Positions 24,481-32,659 of a stretch of DNA of 64,000 nt are shown here, piece after piece. This stretch comes from Sphingomonas sp. SCN 67-18. Lineage in GTDB: Bacteria > Pseudomonadota > Alphaproteobacteria > Sphingomonadales > Sphingomonadaceae. Under the pieces are notes generated by a model that did not search any database, had not been told where the DNA came from, and worked only from the letters and a program-made list of their open reading frames with translations. Each line of letters begins with the position of its first letter. Within the stretch, counting starts at the first letter, position 1. Made by a program: the position numbers and the translations under genes. Where the stretch lies: the NCBI RefSeq assembly GCF_001724715.1, contig NZ_MEFG01000014.1, positions 103,316 to 167,315 of the forward strand. Direction: 5' to 3'.

Positions 24481-26457
24481 ATGCGTTCGAACAGCTCTGT
24501 CCTGGCTCTTGCCGCCGGCCTGTGCCTTTCCGCCGCCGCGCCGGCCTTTGCCGCGGACGCGCCCAGCCACCCGCTGGACGCGCTGACCGCCGGGGAAATC
24601 GACGCCGCCGTCGCGATATTGCGCGCCGCGCACAAGGTGGATGACGCCAGCCGCTTCCCCGGCATCAGCCTGGTGGAAAACAGCAAGGAATCGGTGCTGG
24701 CCTGGCAGCCGGGCCAGCCGTTCGAGCGCCACGCCCGCGCTACCTTCACCGACAAGGGCCGACTGTACGAGGCGCGCGTCAACCTGACCGCCGGCACGAT
24801 CGACGAGGTAAAGGAGATCAAGGACCGCCAGCCGCTGATCCTGTTCGAGGAATTTCTCGGCGCCAGCGAGGTGGTGAAGCAGGACAAGCGCTGGCAGGCC
24901 GCGATGCGCAAGCGCGGCTATACGCGCTATGACGATATCGTCTGCGCGCCGCTCACCGTCGGCCCGGTGATCGACCCGAAATTCGGCACGATGCGCCTGC
25001 TTAACGTCCCCTGTTTCGACCGGGCCGGGGCGACCAACCATATTTACGGCCGACCGATCGAAAACCTGATGGCGGTGGTCGACGTCGCCGGGCGCAAGGT
25101 GCTGGAGGTGATCGACCTGGGCGTCGTGCCGATCCCGGCGGAGGTGCCCAATGTCGCCTATGACGCCGCAACCAGCAGCCGCGCCGGCGTGAAGCCGGTG
25201 CAGATCGTATCGCCCGGGGGCGATAATTTCACGATCAGCGGATCGTCCGTCGCGTGGGACAAATGGAATTTCCACCTGCGCGTCGACAAGCGCGTGGGGC
25301 CGATCATCTCGCGCGTCACCTGGCGCGACGGGGCGGAGACGCGGCAGGTCGCCTATCAGATCAACACCTCCGAAATGTTCGTCCCCTATATGGATCCCCG
25401 GCAGAACTGGGCCTACCGCGCCTATATGGACGTGGGCGAATATGGCTTCGGCGCGCTGTCCTCTCCGCTCAAGCCGGGATCGGACTGCCCCGCCAACGCC
25501 CATTATCTGGATGCGGTGATTTCCGACGATCATGGCAGGCCGATCACGCTGAAGAATGTCGTGTGCGTGTTCGAGCGCGCCACCGGAAACCCGCTGTGGC
25601 GGCATTATGAGGTGTTCACCGAATCGCTGGAAAGCCGGCCGGACGTGGAACTGGTCGTCCGCATGGCGCCCGAAGTCGGCAATTACGACTATCTGCTCGA
25701 TTTCACGTTCAACCGCGCGGGCGAGATCGAGGTCAAGGCCGGCGCCTATGGCATCGACGCCACCAAGGCGGTCGCATCCAGGACGATGGCCGACAAGCTG
25801 GCGAAGGACGATACCGCATATGGCACGCTGATCGCGCCCAATCTGGTCGGCGTGAACCACGACCATTATATGAGCTTCCGGGTCGATCTGGACGTGGACG
25901 GGCAGAACAACCGGCTGGTCAAGGACCGCTTCGTCACCCGCACCCTGACCGACAACCCCCAGCGCCGCAGCCTGTGGCAGGTGGAAAGCGCCCCGGTGGC
26001 GCGCGAGCAGGCCTTTCCGCCCGCGCATGAATCCGCCTGGCTGCGGGTGGAAAGCGCCGGCCGCCACAACGCCATGGCCAATCCGACCAGCTACCAGTTC
26101 GCGCCGGGCCATGCCGATCTGTCGATCCTGGCGGAGGACGAGCCGCTGCAACAGCGCGCGAGCTTTGCCACCATGCCGCTGTGGGTGACGCGCTATCACC
26201 CGAATGAGCTTTATGCGTCGGGCGTCTACCCCAACCAGAACCGCGCCATCGAGGGCCTGCCCGCCTTCGTCGCGGACCAGGAGCCGATCGAGAATCAGGA
26301 CATCGTGCTGTGGTACACGCTCGGTTTCCGCCACCAGACCCGGGCCGAAGACTGGCCGGTGATGCCGGGCCTGTGGCACGGCTTCAAGCTGCGCCCGTTC
26401 AACTTCTTCGATCGCAATCCGGGCATCGACATGGCCGAAGGCGCCGTCGCGCCCTGA
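24481..26457 (+). CDS. tynA: Periplasmic copper amine oxidase (TynA/MaoA-like)
   Basis: A 658-residue quinoprotein amine oxidase. Residues 1-24 form a signal peptide (AAAPAFA cleavage), placing it in the periplasm. The TPQ precursor tyrosine is Y402 in VGNYDYLLDF, and the copper ligands are H460 and H462 (NHDHY) and H633 (GLWHGFKLRPFNFF); the 58-residue gap between Y402 and H460 is that of TynA. It oxidises primary arylethylamines to aldehydes with release of ammonia and hydrogen peroxide. Under the same operator as the hpa genes, it links amine oxidation to homoprotocatechuate breakdown. GGGAGGA precedes the ATG. Confidence 0.95.
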   Translation: MRSNSSVLALAAGLCLSAAAPAFAADAPSHPLDALTAGEIDAAVAILRAAHKVDDASRFPGISLVENSKESVLAWQPGQPFERHARATFTDKGRLYEARVNLTAGTIDEVKEIKDRQPLILFEEFLGASEVVKQDKRWQAAMRKRGYTRYDDIVCAPLTVGPVIDPKFGTMRLLNVPCFDRAGATNHIYGRPIENLMAVVDVAGRKVLEVIDLGVVPIPAEVPNVAYDAATSSRAGVKPVQIVSPGGDNFTISGSSVAWDKWNFHLRVDKRVGPIISRVTWRDGAETRQVAYQINTSEMFVPYMDPRQNWAYRAYMDVGEYGFGALSSPLKPGSDCPANAHYLDAVISDDHGRPITLKNVVCVFERATGNPLWRHYEVFTESLESRPDVELVVRMAPEVGNYDYLLDFTFNRAGEIEVKAGAYGIDATKAVASRTMADKLAKDDTAYGTLIAPNLVGVNHDHYMSFRVDLDVDGQNNRLVKDRFVTRTLTDNPQRRSLWQVESAPVAREQAFPPAHESAWLRVESAGRHNAMANPTSYQFAPGHADLSILAEDEPLQQRASFATMPLWVTRYHPNELYASGVYPNQNRAIEGLPAFVADQEPIENQDIVLWYTLGFRHQTRAEDWPVMPGLWHGFKLRPFNFFDRNPGIDMAEGAVAP

Positions 26458-26463
26458 GCCGGG

Positions 26464-27477
26464 TCAGGCGAACAGGCCAGTCACCGTCGCGATCCAGTAG
26501 AAGCCAGCGCCGATCAGCGCCGCCGCGGGCAGGGTGACGACCCAGGCCACGACGATGCTGCTCGCCACGTTCCAGCGCACGGCGGACAGGCGCCGCGACG
26601 CGCCGACGCCCACGATGGCCCCGGTAATGGTGTGGGTGGTGGACACGGGAATGCCCATCGCCGTCGCCGTGAACAGGGTGATCGCCCCGCCGGTTTCCGC
26701 GCAGAAACCCTGCGCCGGGGTGAGCCGCGTGATCTTCGATCCCATCGTCTGGACGATCTTCCAGCCGCCGAACAGCGTGCCCAGCGCCATCGCCGCCTGG
26801 CATGAGATCACCACCCAGAAGGGCACGTGGAAGCCGCCGCTCAACATGCCCTGCGAATAGAGCAGCACGGCGATGATCCCCATCGTCTTCTGCGCGTCGT
26901 TGCCGCCATGGCCCAGCGAATAGAGCGACGCGGAGACGAGCTGGAGCTTGCGGAAGCTCTTGTCCGCGAAACGCGGCGTCGCCCGCGCGAACAGCCATGA
27001 AATGAGCAGCACCAGCAGCAGCGCCAGCACCAGCCCCACCGCCGGCGACAGCACGATCGCCGCCGACGTCTTGATGACGCCGCTCCACACCACCACCGGC
27101 AGCCCCGCTTTGGCGATGCCGGCCCCCAGCAATCCGCCGATCAGCGCGTGGCTGCTGCTGGACGGGATGCCCAGCGCCCAGGTGATCAGGTTCCAGCTGA
27201 TCGCGCCCATCAGCGCGCCGAAAATCACCGCCGCGTCGATAACGTCCGCCGCGACGATCCCCTTGCCCACCGTTTCCGCGACATGCAGCCCGAAGAACAG
27301 GAAGGCGATGAAGTTGAACCCCGCCGCCCATGCCACCGCGAATTGCGGGCGCAGTACGCGGGTGGACACGATGGTGGCGATGGAATTGGCCGCGTCGTGC
27401 AGCCCGTTCAGGAAATCGAAGACCAGCGCGACGCCGATCAGGCCGATCAGCAGCGGCAGCGATAATGTGGCGTCCAT
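26464..27477 (-). CDS. pit: PiT-family inorganic phosphate transporter
   Basis: A 337-residue inner-membrane protein with the PiT duplicated signature: FDFLNGLHDAANSIAT near residues 20-35 and LGHGGNDAQKTMGIIA in the second half, between about ten hydrophobic segments. It is a low-affinity phosphate (metal-phosphate) symporter. Its start is 22 bases downstream of a DUF47 gene, the usual accessory of PiT transporters. The stop lies 6 bases from that of the convergent amine oxidase gene. Confidence 0.95.
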   Translation of the reverse strand: MDATLSLPLLIGLIGVALVFDFLNGLHDAANSIATIVSTRVLRPQFAVAWAAGFNFIAFLFFGLHVAETVGKGIVAADVIDAAVIFGALMGAISWNLITWALGIPSSSSHALIGGLLGAGIAKAGLPVVVWSGVIKTSAAIVLSPAVGLVLALLLVLLISWLFARATPRFADKSFRKLQLVSASLYSLGHGGNDAQKTMGIIAVLLYSQGMLSGGFHVPFWVVISCQAAMALGTLFGGWKIVQTMGSKITRLTPAQGFCAETGGAITLFTATAMGIPVSTTHTITGAIVGVGASRRLSAVRWNVASSIVVAWVVTLPAAALIGAGFYWIATVTGLFA

Positions 27478-27499
27478 TCCGGGTCGTTCCAGCCGCTGG

Positions 27500-28141
27500 T
27501 CAGGCGTGGTCGATCACGAGACCCTGGATCTCGTTGGCGACGTCCTCGAACCGGTCGACCACCTTTTCCAGATGCCCGTAAATCTCGCGCCCGATGACGA
27601 AGGACATCGGGTCCGCATCGCCCTGCGCCTTGAACAGCGCCTTCAGCCCGGCATCGCAGATATCGTCGGCATGGCCTTCCAGGCGGACCAGCCGCTCGGT
27701 CAGCTCGTGCAGCCGGTTGCTGTTGTTGCCCAGCGAACGGAGCAGCGGAATCGCCTCCGCCGTGATCCGCGCCGCCTCGACGATGATGCCGCTCATGTCG
27801 CTCATCTGCGGCGGGAATTCGGTCACTTCATATAGGGTTATGGTCTTGGCCGCATGGTTCATCTGGTCGATGGCGTCGTCCATCACGCCGATCAGGTCGG
27901 TGATGGCGCTGCGGTCGAACGGGGTGATGAAGGTGCGGCGCACATCCTGCAGCACTTCGCGGATGATGTCGTCCGCCTCATGCTCGCGGTCCTGGATCTC
28001 CTTGCTGTAGGACGCGATGGTGTCGCCGCCCTGCAGCAGCCGCGCCAGCGCGTCCGCGCCGCCCACCAGCGTCGCCGCATGCGCCTCGAACAATTCGAAA
28101 AAACGCCCCTGCTTCGGCATCAATGCCTGGAACCACCGCAA
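27500..28141 (-). CDS. DUF47/PhoU-like protein associated with PiT transporter
   Basis: A 213-residue all-helical protein of the DUF47 (PhoU-like, TIGR00153) family, with RFFELFEAHAATLVGGADAL near the N-terminus and repeated helices with REHEADDIIREVLQDV and RLEGHADDICDAGLKALF, the metal-binding bundles of PhoU relatives. It is encoded directly upstream of the PiT gene and probably modulates phosphate transport. The start is taken as TTG 28141 (gives MRWFQALMPKQ) because AAAGGA lies about 9 bases upstream; ATG 28120 is the alternative. The same frame is open upstream through a NUDIX domain without a stop. Confidence 0.88.
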   Translation of the reverse strand: MRWFQALMPKQGRFFELFEAHAATLVGGADALARLLQGGDTIASYSKEIQDREHEADDIIREVLQDVRRTFITPFDRSAITDLIGVMDDAIDQMNHAAKTITLYEVTEFPPQMSDMSGIIVEAARITAEAIPLLRSLGNNSNRLHELTERLVRLEGHADDICDAGLKALFKAQGDADPMSFVIGREIYGHLEKVVDRFEDVANEIQGLVIDHA

Positions 28142-28735
28142 AATCGCTATCCTTTCGCCCCCGCGATCGCGGACCCATAGCAAGGCGCTCTGGGCAAGCC
28201 CAGCGGTCTTTGGGGGTTCGCGAAACCCGGCGATCATCGCCTTCAATTCCGGTTCCCTGACCGCCTCGGCCGCCTCGGCAAGGTCGAACCAGCGGGTGTC
28301 GCGCTCATGCCGTTCGGGCCAGTCGCCGAACTGGCTGAGCACGGCCAGCGGAAACACGTCCACCCTCGCCGGCTCGGACGGCCGGCGGCGGTGATGCTTC
28401 TGATATTGGTAGGCGCCAAGCGCGGTCGGGCAGGGAATGCCGGAAATGCCGGCTTCCTCGAACGCCTCGTGCGCGGCGGCCTGATGCGGGTCCAGCCCGC
28501 GAATGGGATTGCCCTTGGGAATGATCCAGCGGCGGGTATCGCGCGAGGTGATCAGCAGCACCTTGGCGGATCCGTCCGGCTCGATGCGATAGGGAAGGGC
28601 GGCGACCTGTTTTATTTTCTCGGCTCCTGCCGCAACGCGCGGCGCAATCCCTCCTGCATCATCCGCGGGATAAGCGGAAGGGGCAGATGATTGACCCGCG
28701 CCGGCTGTGTCCCCAGGGTGACAGCCGTCAGCCAT
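28142..28735 (-). CDS. NUDIX hydrolase, in frame with the DUF47 gene and lacking its own stop
   Basis: A NUDIX domain lies at about 28200-28615: ALPYRI, WIIPKGNPIRGL and the NUDIX box GLDPHQAAAHEAFEEAGISG (intact REx2EE-like core, here HEAFEEAG). The substrate is unknown; relatives hydrolyse diphosphoinositol or nucleoside diphosphate compounds. No stop codon separates it from the DUF47 frame, so a single fused protein of about 411 residues from ATG 28735 is possible. The best ribosome site (GCAGGAG) stands 8 bases before an ATA codon at 28615, which looks like a mutated ATG start. The coordinates mark the NUDIX part only. Confidence 0.65.
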
Positions 28736-28750
28736 GGAAGGACGATCGAT

Positions 28751-29347
28751 ATGCGCGTGCTCGGCGCGATCCTGGCCGGGGGAAAATCGACCCGCTTCGG
28801 CGCCGACAAGGCCGCCGCGCTGGTCGACGGCCGCGCGCTGCTCGATCATGTCGCAGACGCGCTGGCGGCGCAGACGGATGCGCTGCTGCTCTTCGGCCGC
28901 GCCTGGCCGGGGCTGACCGGCATCGCTGACCGTCCCGCGCCGGACCTGGGGCCGCTGGGCGGCCTGTGCGCGGCGCTGCGCCACGCAGCCGATGCGGGGT
29001 ACGGCCATGTGCTGACCGCCGGATGCGACGTGCTGCCGGTGCCGCCCGCGCTGCGTGAGACGCTGTCCGGACAGGGCGCCGCCATCGTCGCCGGCCAGCC
29101 GCTGTTCGGCTGGTGGCCCGCCGGGCTGGCCGACCTGCTCGACGCGCATCTGGCGAAGGGCGCGGACCGTTCGATCCGCGGCTGGGTGGCCGCGTGCGGC
29201 GCGCGGGTGGTGGCCATCGACACGCCGCTCGCCAACCTCAACACCCCCGCCGATCTGGCGGATTATCTGCGGCTCAGAACAGCACCGCGCCAAAGCGCAG
29301 GCCCACCACCAGCGCATCCGCCCGGCCCGCCGCCCAGCCGGGATTGA
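28751..29347 (+). CDS. mobA: Molybdenum cofactor guanylyltransferase
   Basis: A 198-residue MobA-type nucleotidyltransferase starting MRVLGAILAGGKSTRFGADK, the GTP-binding loop (LAGGxSxRFGxDK), then GPLGGLCAAL and the metal-binding ACD-like TAGCDVLPV. It attaches GMP to molybdopterin. GGAAGGACG precedes ATG 28751; the 20 extra residues from 28691 are not typical. The conserved domain ends near LADYL; a Pro-rich tail of about 25 residues is coded inside the 3' end of the convergent porin gene. The NUDIX gene is divergent. Confidence 0.9.
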   Translation: MRVLGAILAGGKSTRFGADKAAALVDGRALLDHVADALAAQTDALLLFGRAWPGLTGIADRPAPDLGPLGGLCAALRHAADAGYGHVLTAGCDVLPVPPALRETLSGQGAAIVAGQPLFGWWPAGLADLLDAHLAKGADRSIRGWVAACGARVVAIDTPLANLNTPADLADYLRLRTAPRQSAGPPPAHPPGPPPSRD

Positions 29348-30416
29348 AGATATATTGGACGTCCGGCTGGATGGTCAGCCGGTCGTTGAGGCGGAAAGCC
29401 CAGCTCAGCTCGACATTGGTTTCCGCGCGGCGCTCCCCCGCGCCCGCGCGCAGGGCCGGATCACCCAGCCGGGCGTGGGCAAAGGCCAGCCCCCAACTGC
29501 TGCGATCCCCGCCATAGGTCAGCCCGCCGCCCAGATAGGTGCCGACCGGGTTGATCGCGCTGTTGGCGATGCCCAGCCTCAGCCAGGCGTCCAGCCGCTG
29601 CTCGCCCCGGCTGAGCACCATGGTCTGCCCCATGACATAGGCGCCGCTATTGCCGGACAGGCGCCGCGCGCCGCCATCGACCGCATCGAAGCTGCGGGTG
29701 TAGCTCCATGCGCCCAGCTGAAGCTGCGTGTCGTCGTCCAGCGCCAGATCGACCTCGCCGACCATCAGCAGCCCGCTCTCGCCGGGAAAGCGGACCACGG
29801 TGCGGCGCGGATGATCCGGATCGCCCGAAACGCCGTCGAACAGGCCGAGGCGCACCGACCAGCCCGGCTCGGTCCAGCGCATCACCACCGCCGACGCGGT
29901 CGTCGGGAAGATGGACGGCCCGTTCAGCCCGGTCTGCGCGAAATCCGCGCCGATGCCGTGCGAGGAGTTGAGGAACATCGCGCCCACCGCCTGCTCGTCG
30001 AAATCGTCGTTCAGGTCGATCAACCCCGCCTTCACCTGCCCCCGGCCCCCGCCGATGCGCGCGGCGACATAGGCCTGCAGCGGACGCAATCCGGGCGGCG
30101 CCTCGATATTGCTGACGCCCTGCCCGTCGCCCACCACATCGCCGGAGATGGCCCCGCCATGCGCCCATTGCAGGTTCACATGCGCGGACAGCCCGTCCAG
30201 GCCGATGGCGTCGCCGTCCACATCGGCCATCATGTCGAGCAGGCCCATATAGCGCATGCCGCGCTCGCCCTTCAGGCTGGCCATGCTGTCGCCGACATAG
30301 CTGATCTCGGCATCGATGGCGGGCGGCCCGTCGCCCGCCCGCGCCGCGTCCCCGCCCAGCACGGCGACGCCGCCCGCCACCGCCCGGGCCAGATGCCGCA
30401 CCACCGCGCCAGCCAC
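29274..30416 (-). CDS. Carbohydrate-selective porin, OprB family
   Basis: A 380-residue outer-membrane barrel. The start is a GTG, three bases after the stop of paiB, followed by a signal-peptide-like N-terminus (ARAVAGGVAVLGGDAARAG). Beta-strand phrases typical of OprB include GLIDLNDDFD, NSSHGIGADFAQTG, WSVRLGLFDGVSGDPDHP and QPDVQYIFNPG; the chain ends in an aromatic (AVLF). It should allow diffusion of sugars or small organics. Tight linkage to paiB suggests co-transcription. It overlaps the mobA 3' end by 74 bases tail to tail. Confidence 0.85.
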   Translation of the reverse strand: MAGAVVRHLARAVAGGVAVLGGDAARAGDGPPAIDAEISYVGDSMASLKGERGMRYMGLLDMMADVDGDAIGLDGLSAHVNLQWAHGGAISGDVVGDGQGVSNIEAPPGLRPLQAYVAARIGGGRGQVKAGLIDLNDDFDEQAVGAMFLNSSHGIGADFAQTGLNGPSIFPTTASAVVMRWTEPGWSVRLGLFDGVSGDPDHPRRTVVRFPGESGLLMVGEVDLALDDDTQLQLGAWSYTRSFDAVDGGARRLSGNSGAYVMGQTMVLSRGEQRLDAWLRLGIANSAINPVGTYLGGGLTYGGDRSSWGLAFAHARLGDPALRAGAGERRAETNVELSWAFRLNDRLTIQPDVQYIFNPGWAAGRADALVVGLRFGAVLF

Positions 30417-30419
30417 CGC

Positions 30420-31019
30420 TCAGCCCCGATCCCGCTTGAACCGGCGCATCCAGTCTGCCAGCGCGCTGTCGCCCAGCCAGTCGACAATCTCGTCAAAGGC
30501 GGCAGGCTGCTCGTCCTGCCCCAGCTTGAAGCGCGGCACGATGCGGTGGATCGCGGCGCTGAAGCCGATCACCTGATCCCGCATCCGCGCATAGCGGCCG
30601 CCCAGTTCCTCCACCGTCCACGGCCGCGCCCGGTCCGCCTCCATCCGCGCGACCAGCCGGCGCAGCGCGATGTCGGTCAGCGCGTCGTCGAAATGCACTT
30701 CCGCGTCGATGCGGACGACGGCGAAATTCCAGGTCGGCGCCCAGTCGCGGTTCGATAGCGGCTCAGGAGAAATATAGGCTTGCGGTCCCTGGAACAGGAA
30801 CATGGCGCGCGGATCCGCCGTCAGCTGCGCAAACAGCGGATGCGCCTTGGGCACATGGCCGGTCAGGCCGGCGATCTGGCCGTGCCCGTCGCGGTCGAGC
30901 AGCATCGGCAGCGGGGTCGCGGCGGCGCCGGGGGCGGGCGCGATCACCCAGGCCAGCGGATGCGCGTCGATAAGCCGGGCGATGTCGTCGGCCGTGCAAC
31001 GCTCGAACGGGCCGGTCAT
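30420..31019 (-). CDS. paiB: PaiB-family FMN-binding protein
   Basis: A 199-residue protein of the PaiB family (FMN-binding split barrel). It has the N-terminal HPLAWVIAP segment, GHVPKAHPLFAQL near residue 55, AMFLFQGPQAYISPEPL and PTWNFAVVRI, and the C-terminal GFSAAIHRIVPRFKLGQ, all family hallmarks. B. subtilis PaiB was described as a negative regulator of sporulation and protease genes; in other bacteria its role is unclear. It probably forms an operon with the porin gene. Confidence 0.9.
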   Translation of the reverse strand: MTGPFERCTADDIARLIDAHPLAWVIAPAPGAAATPLPMLLDRDGHGQIAGLTGHVPKAHPLFAQLTADPRAMFLFQGPQAYISPEPLSNRDWAPTWNFAVVRIDAEVHFDDALTDIALRRLVARMEADRARPWTVEELGGRYARMRDQVIGFSAAIHRIVPRFKLGQDEQPAAFDEIVDWLGDSALADWMRRFKRDRG

Positions 31020-31348
31020 CCGCGCTCTGCCCTGTTGCGATCAGCCATGGCAATCCTCGTCCGGGTCTCCAGCGATCGCGCCGGGCGATCATGCCATCAT
31101 CCATGCCCCGCCCGCCGGCAGGCCGCTTTGGGGGGTGGGCCAGAAACTGTCCAACACGGGCATAAGGCCCGATCCGCCCCCGGATATCGGCCGGGTTGAT
31201 TAAATACCGACTGGTTGGTATGTATCGGTCGCGCCCGCCCGAATCGAACCCCGGCGATGATCGGGGCGACCGGAATGGCCCACTCATGAACGCGAAACGG
31301 TTGCGCGCCGCGATGCCGGTGCGATGATCGCCGAAGAGGAGAGAGACG
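31020..31348. other. Intergenic region between divergent paiB and DUF1428 genes
   Basis: A 329-base gap without a convincing gene. It holds the promoters of both flanking units, one TetR-type inverted repeat (separate entry), and a GGAGAGAGA ribosome site before the DUF1428 gene. Open frames crossing it on either strand lack start signals and family motifs. Confidence 0.7.
31204..31221. promoter_or_regulatory. TetR-type inverted repeat
   Basis: ATACCGACTGGTTGGTAT pairs at 7 of 9 positions (ATACCnAC/GTnGGTAT), the size and pattern of operators bound by TetR-family dimers. No TetR gene is adjacent. It lies about 130 bases upstream of the DUF1428-VOC-SRPBCC operon. Confidence 0.5.
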
Positions 31349-31714
31349 ATGGCTTATATCGATGGATTCCTGGTGCCCGTGCCGAACGACAAGCGCGAGG
31401 CCTATCGCGAGATGGCGGCCACGGTCGCGCCGCTGTTCCGCGAATATGGCGCGCTGCAGCTGGTGGAATGCTGGGGAGACGACATTCCCGTCGGCAAGAC
31501 CACCGATTTCCGCATGGCGGTGAAGGCCGAGGAGCATGAGAATGTGGTCTTTTCCTGGATCGTCTGGCCGTCCAAGGAGGCCCGCGACGCGGGCAACGCC
31601 AAGCTGATGGCTGATCCGCGGATGCAACCGGACATGGACGCCATGCCGTTCGACGGCAAGCGCATGGTGTTCGGCGGATTCTCGCTGCTGCTCGACACCG
31701 CAGAGGACGGCTGA
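31349..31714 (+). CDS. DUF1428 family protein
   Basis: A 121-residue protein starting MAYIDGFLVPVPNDKREAYR, with VECWGDDIPVGKTTDFRMAV, FSWIVWPSKEARDAGN and DGKRMVFGGF, the family signature. It has a dimeric alpha-beta barrel (ferredoxin-like) fold. Function is unknown. It is the first gene of an operon with a VOC-family and an SRPBCC-family gene, a combination often seen under stress-type or TetR regulation. GAGGAGAGAG precedes the ATG. Confidence 0.92.
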   Translation: MAYIDGFLVPVPNDKREAYREMAATVAPLFREYGALQLVECWGDDIPVGKTTDFRMAVKAEEHENVVFSWIVWPSKEARDAGNAKLMADPRMQPDMDAMPFDGKRMVFGGFSLLLDTAEDG

Positions 31715-31716
31715 CC

Positions 31717-32199
31717 ATGGCCGCCATCGCGCCCTGCCTGTGGTTCGACGGGCAGGCCGAACAGGCCGCGCGCTTCTATGTCGGGATCTTCCCGGATTCC
31801 GGGATCGACCTGATCTCGCATTATGGGGAGGGGATGCCCTTTCCCGCCGGCACGCCGATGCTGGTAGAGTTCCGGCTGCGCGGCCAGCGGTTCCAGGCGC
31901 TGAACGGCGGCCCCGGCGTGCCCTTTACCGACGCGATCTCGCTGTCCGTCAACTGCGCCGACCAGGCGGAGGTGGATCGCTATTGGGATGCGCTGGTCGC
32001 CGATGGCGGCCGCCCGGTCCAGTGCGGCTGGCTGAAGGACCGGTTCGGCCTTTCATGGCAGATCGTGCCCGAAGCCGTGATTCGCATGCACAAGCAGGGC
32101 AATGCGGAACAGCTGGGCCGGATGATGGCCGCGCTGGTCGGCATGGTGAAGCTGGACCTCGCCGCGCTGGAAGCGGCCTATGCGGGAGAGACGCGATGA
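31717..32199 (+). CDS. VOC-family (PhnB-like) protein
   Basis: A 160-residue PhnB/3-demethylubiquinone methyltransferase-like member of the vicinal oxygen chelate superfamily: PCLWFDGQAEQAARFYVGIFPDSG at the N-terminus, FRLRGQRFQALNGGPGVPF, and CGWLKDRFGLSWQIVP. No enzymatic function is established for this group. It starts 2 bases after the DUF1428 stop and overlaps the next gene by ATGA. Confidence 0.9.
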   Translation: MAAIAPCLWFDGQAEQAARFYVGIFPDSGIDLISHYGEGMPFPAGTPMLVEFRLRGQRFQALNGGPGVPFTDAISLSVNCADQAEVDRYWDALVADGGRPVQCGWLKDRFGLSWQIVPEAVIRMHKQGNAEQLGRMMAALVGMVKLDLAALEAAYAGETR

Positions 32200-32651
32200 A
32201 CGCCGACACCGGCTATGAACTGGCGATAGAGCGGCGGATCGCGGCGACGCCCGCCCGGGTCTGGCAGGTCTGGACCTTGCAGCTGGAGCAATGGTGGGCG
32301 CCGCGCCCATGGCAGACGCGGGTCATCGAGCTGGACCTGCGCCCCGGCGGGCGAAGCTGCATGGAAATGTCCGGCCCCGGCGGCGAAGTCAGCGTCATGG
32401 AAGGGGTGGTGCTGGAAATCGTGCCGGAACGGCGGATCGTCTTCACCAACGCCTTCCGGGCAGGCTGGATTCCCCAAACCCCCTTCATGGTCGGCCTGTT
32501 CAGCTTCGCGGCGGACGGGGACGGCACGCTCTATCGCGCCGCATCCCGCCATTGGGATGAAGCGACGATGAAACAGCATGAGGAAATGGGTTTCCAGCAG
32601 GGCTGGGCGCAATGCGCGGCGCAACTGGCGGAGATTGCCGAGGCCGGCTGA
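32196..32651 (+). CDS. SRPBCC/AHSA1 domain protein
   Basis: A 151-residue START-like (AHSA1/ATPase activator homologue) protein: RRIAATPARVWQVWT, QWWAPRPWQT, VVLEIVPERRIVFTNAF and a C-terminal helix KQHEEMGFQQGWAQCAAQL. These form a hydrophobic ligand pocket; the ligand is unknown. It is the third gene of the operon, coupled by ATGA to the VOC gene, and convergent with a small secreted-protein gene 9 bases away. Confidence 0.9.
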   Translation: MNADTGYELAIERRIAATPARVWQVWTLQLEQWWAPRPWQTRVIELDLRPGGRSCMEMSGPGGEVSVMEGVVLEIVPERRIVFTNAFRAGWIPQTPFMVGLFSFAADGDGTLYRAASRHWDEATMKQHEEMGFQQGWAQCAAQLAEIAEAG

Positions 32652-32659
32652 CCGGCGCG

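Noticed and set aside
24463-26379. 638-residue frame antisense to the amine oxidase
   Set aside because: Shadow of a well-supported gene; the palindrome and ribosome site belong to the plus strand.
31225-31260. GGTTCGATTC-like T-loop on the minus strand, suggesting a tRNA
   Set aside because: No matching acceptor stem, anticodon arm or D arm can be folded around it.
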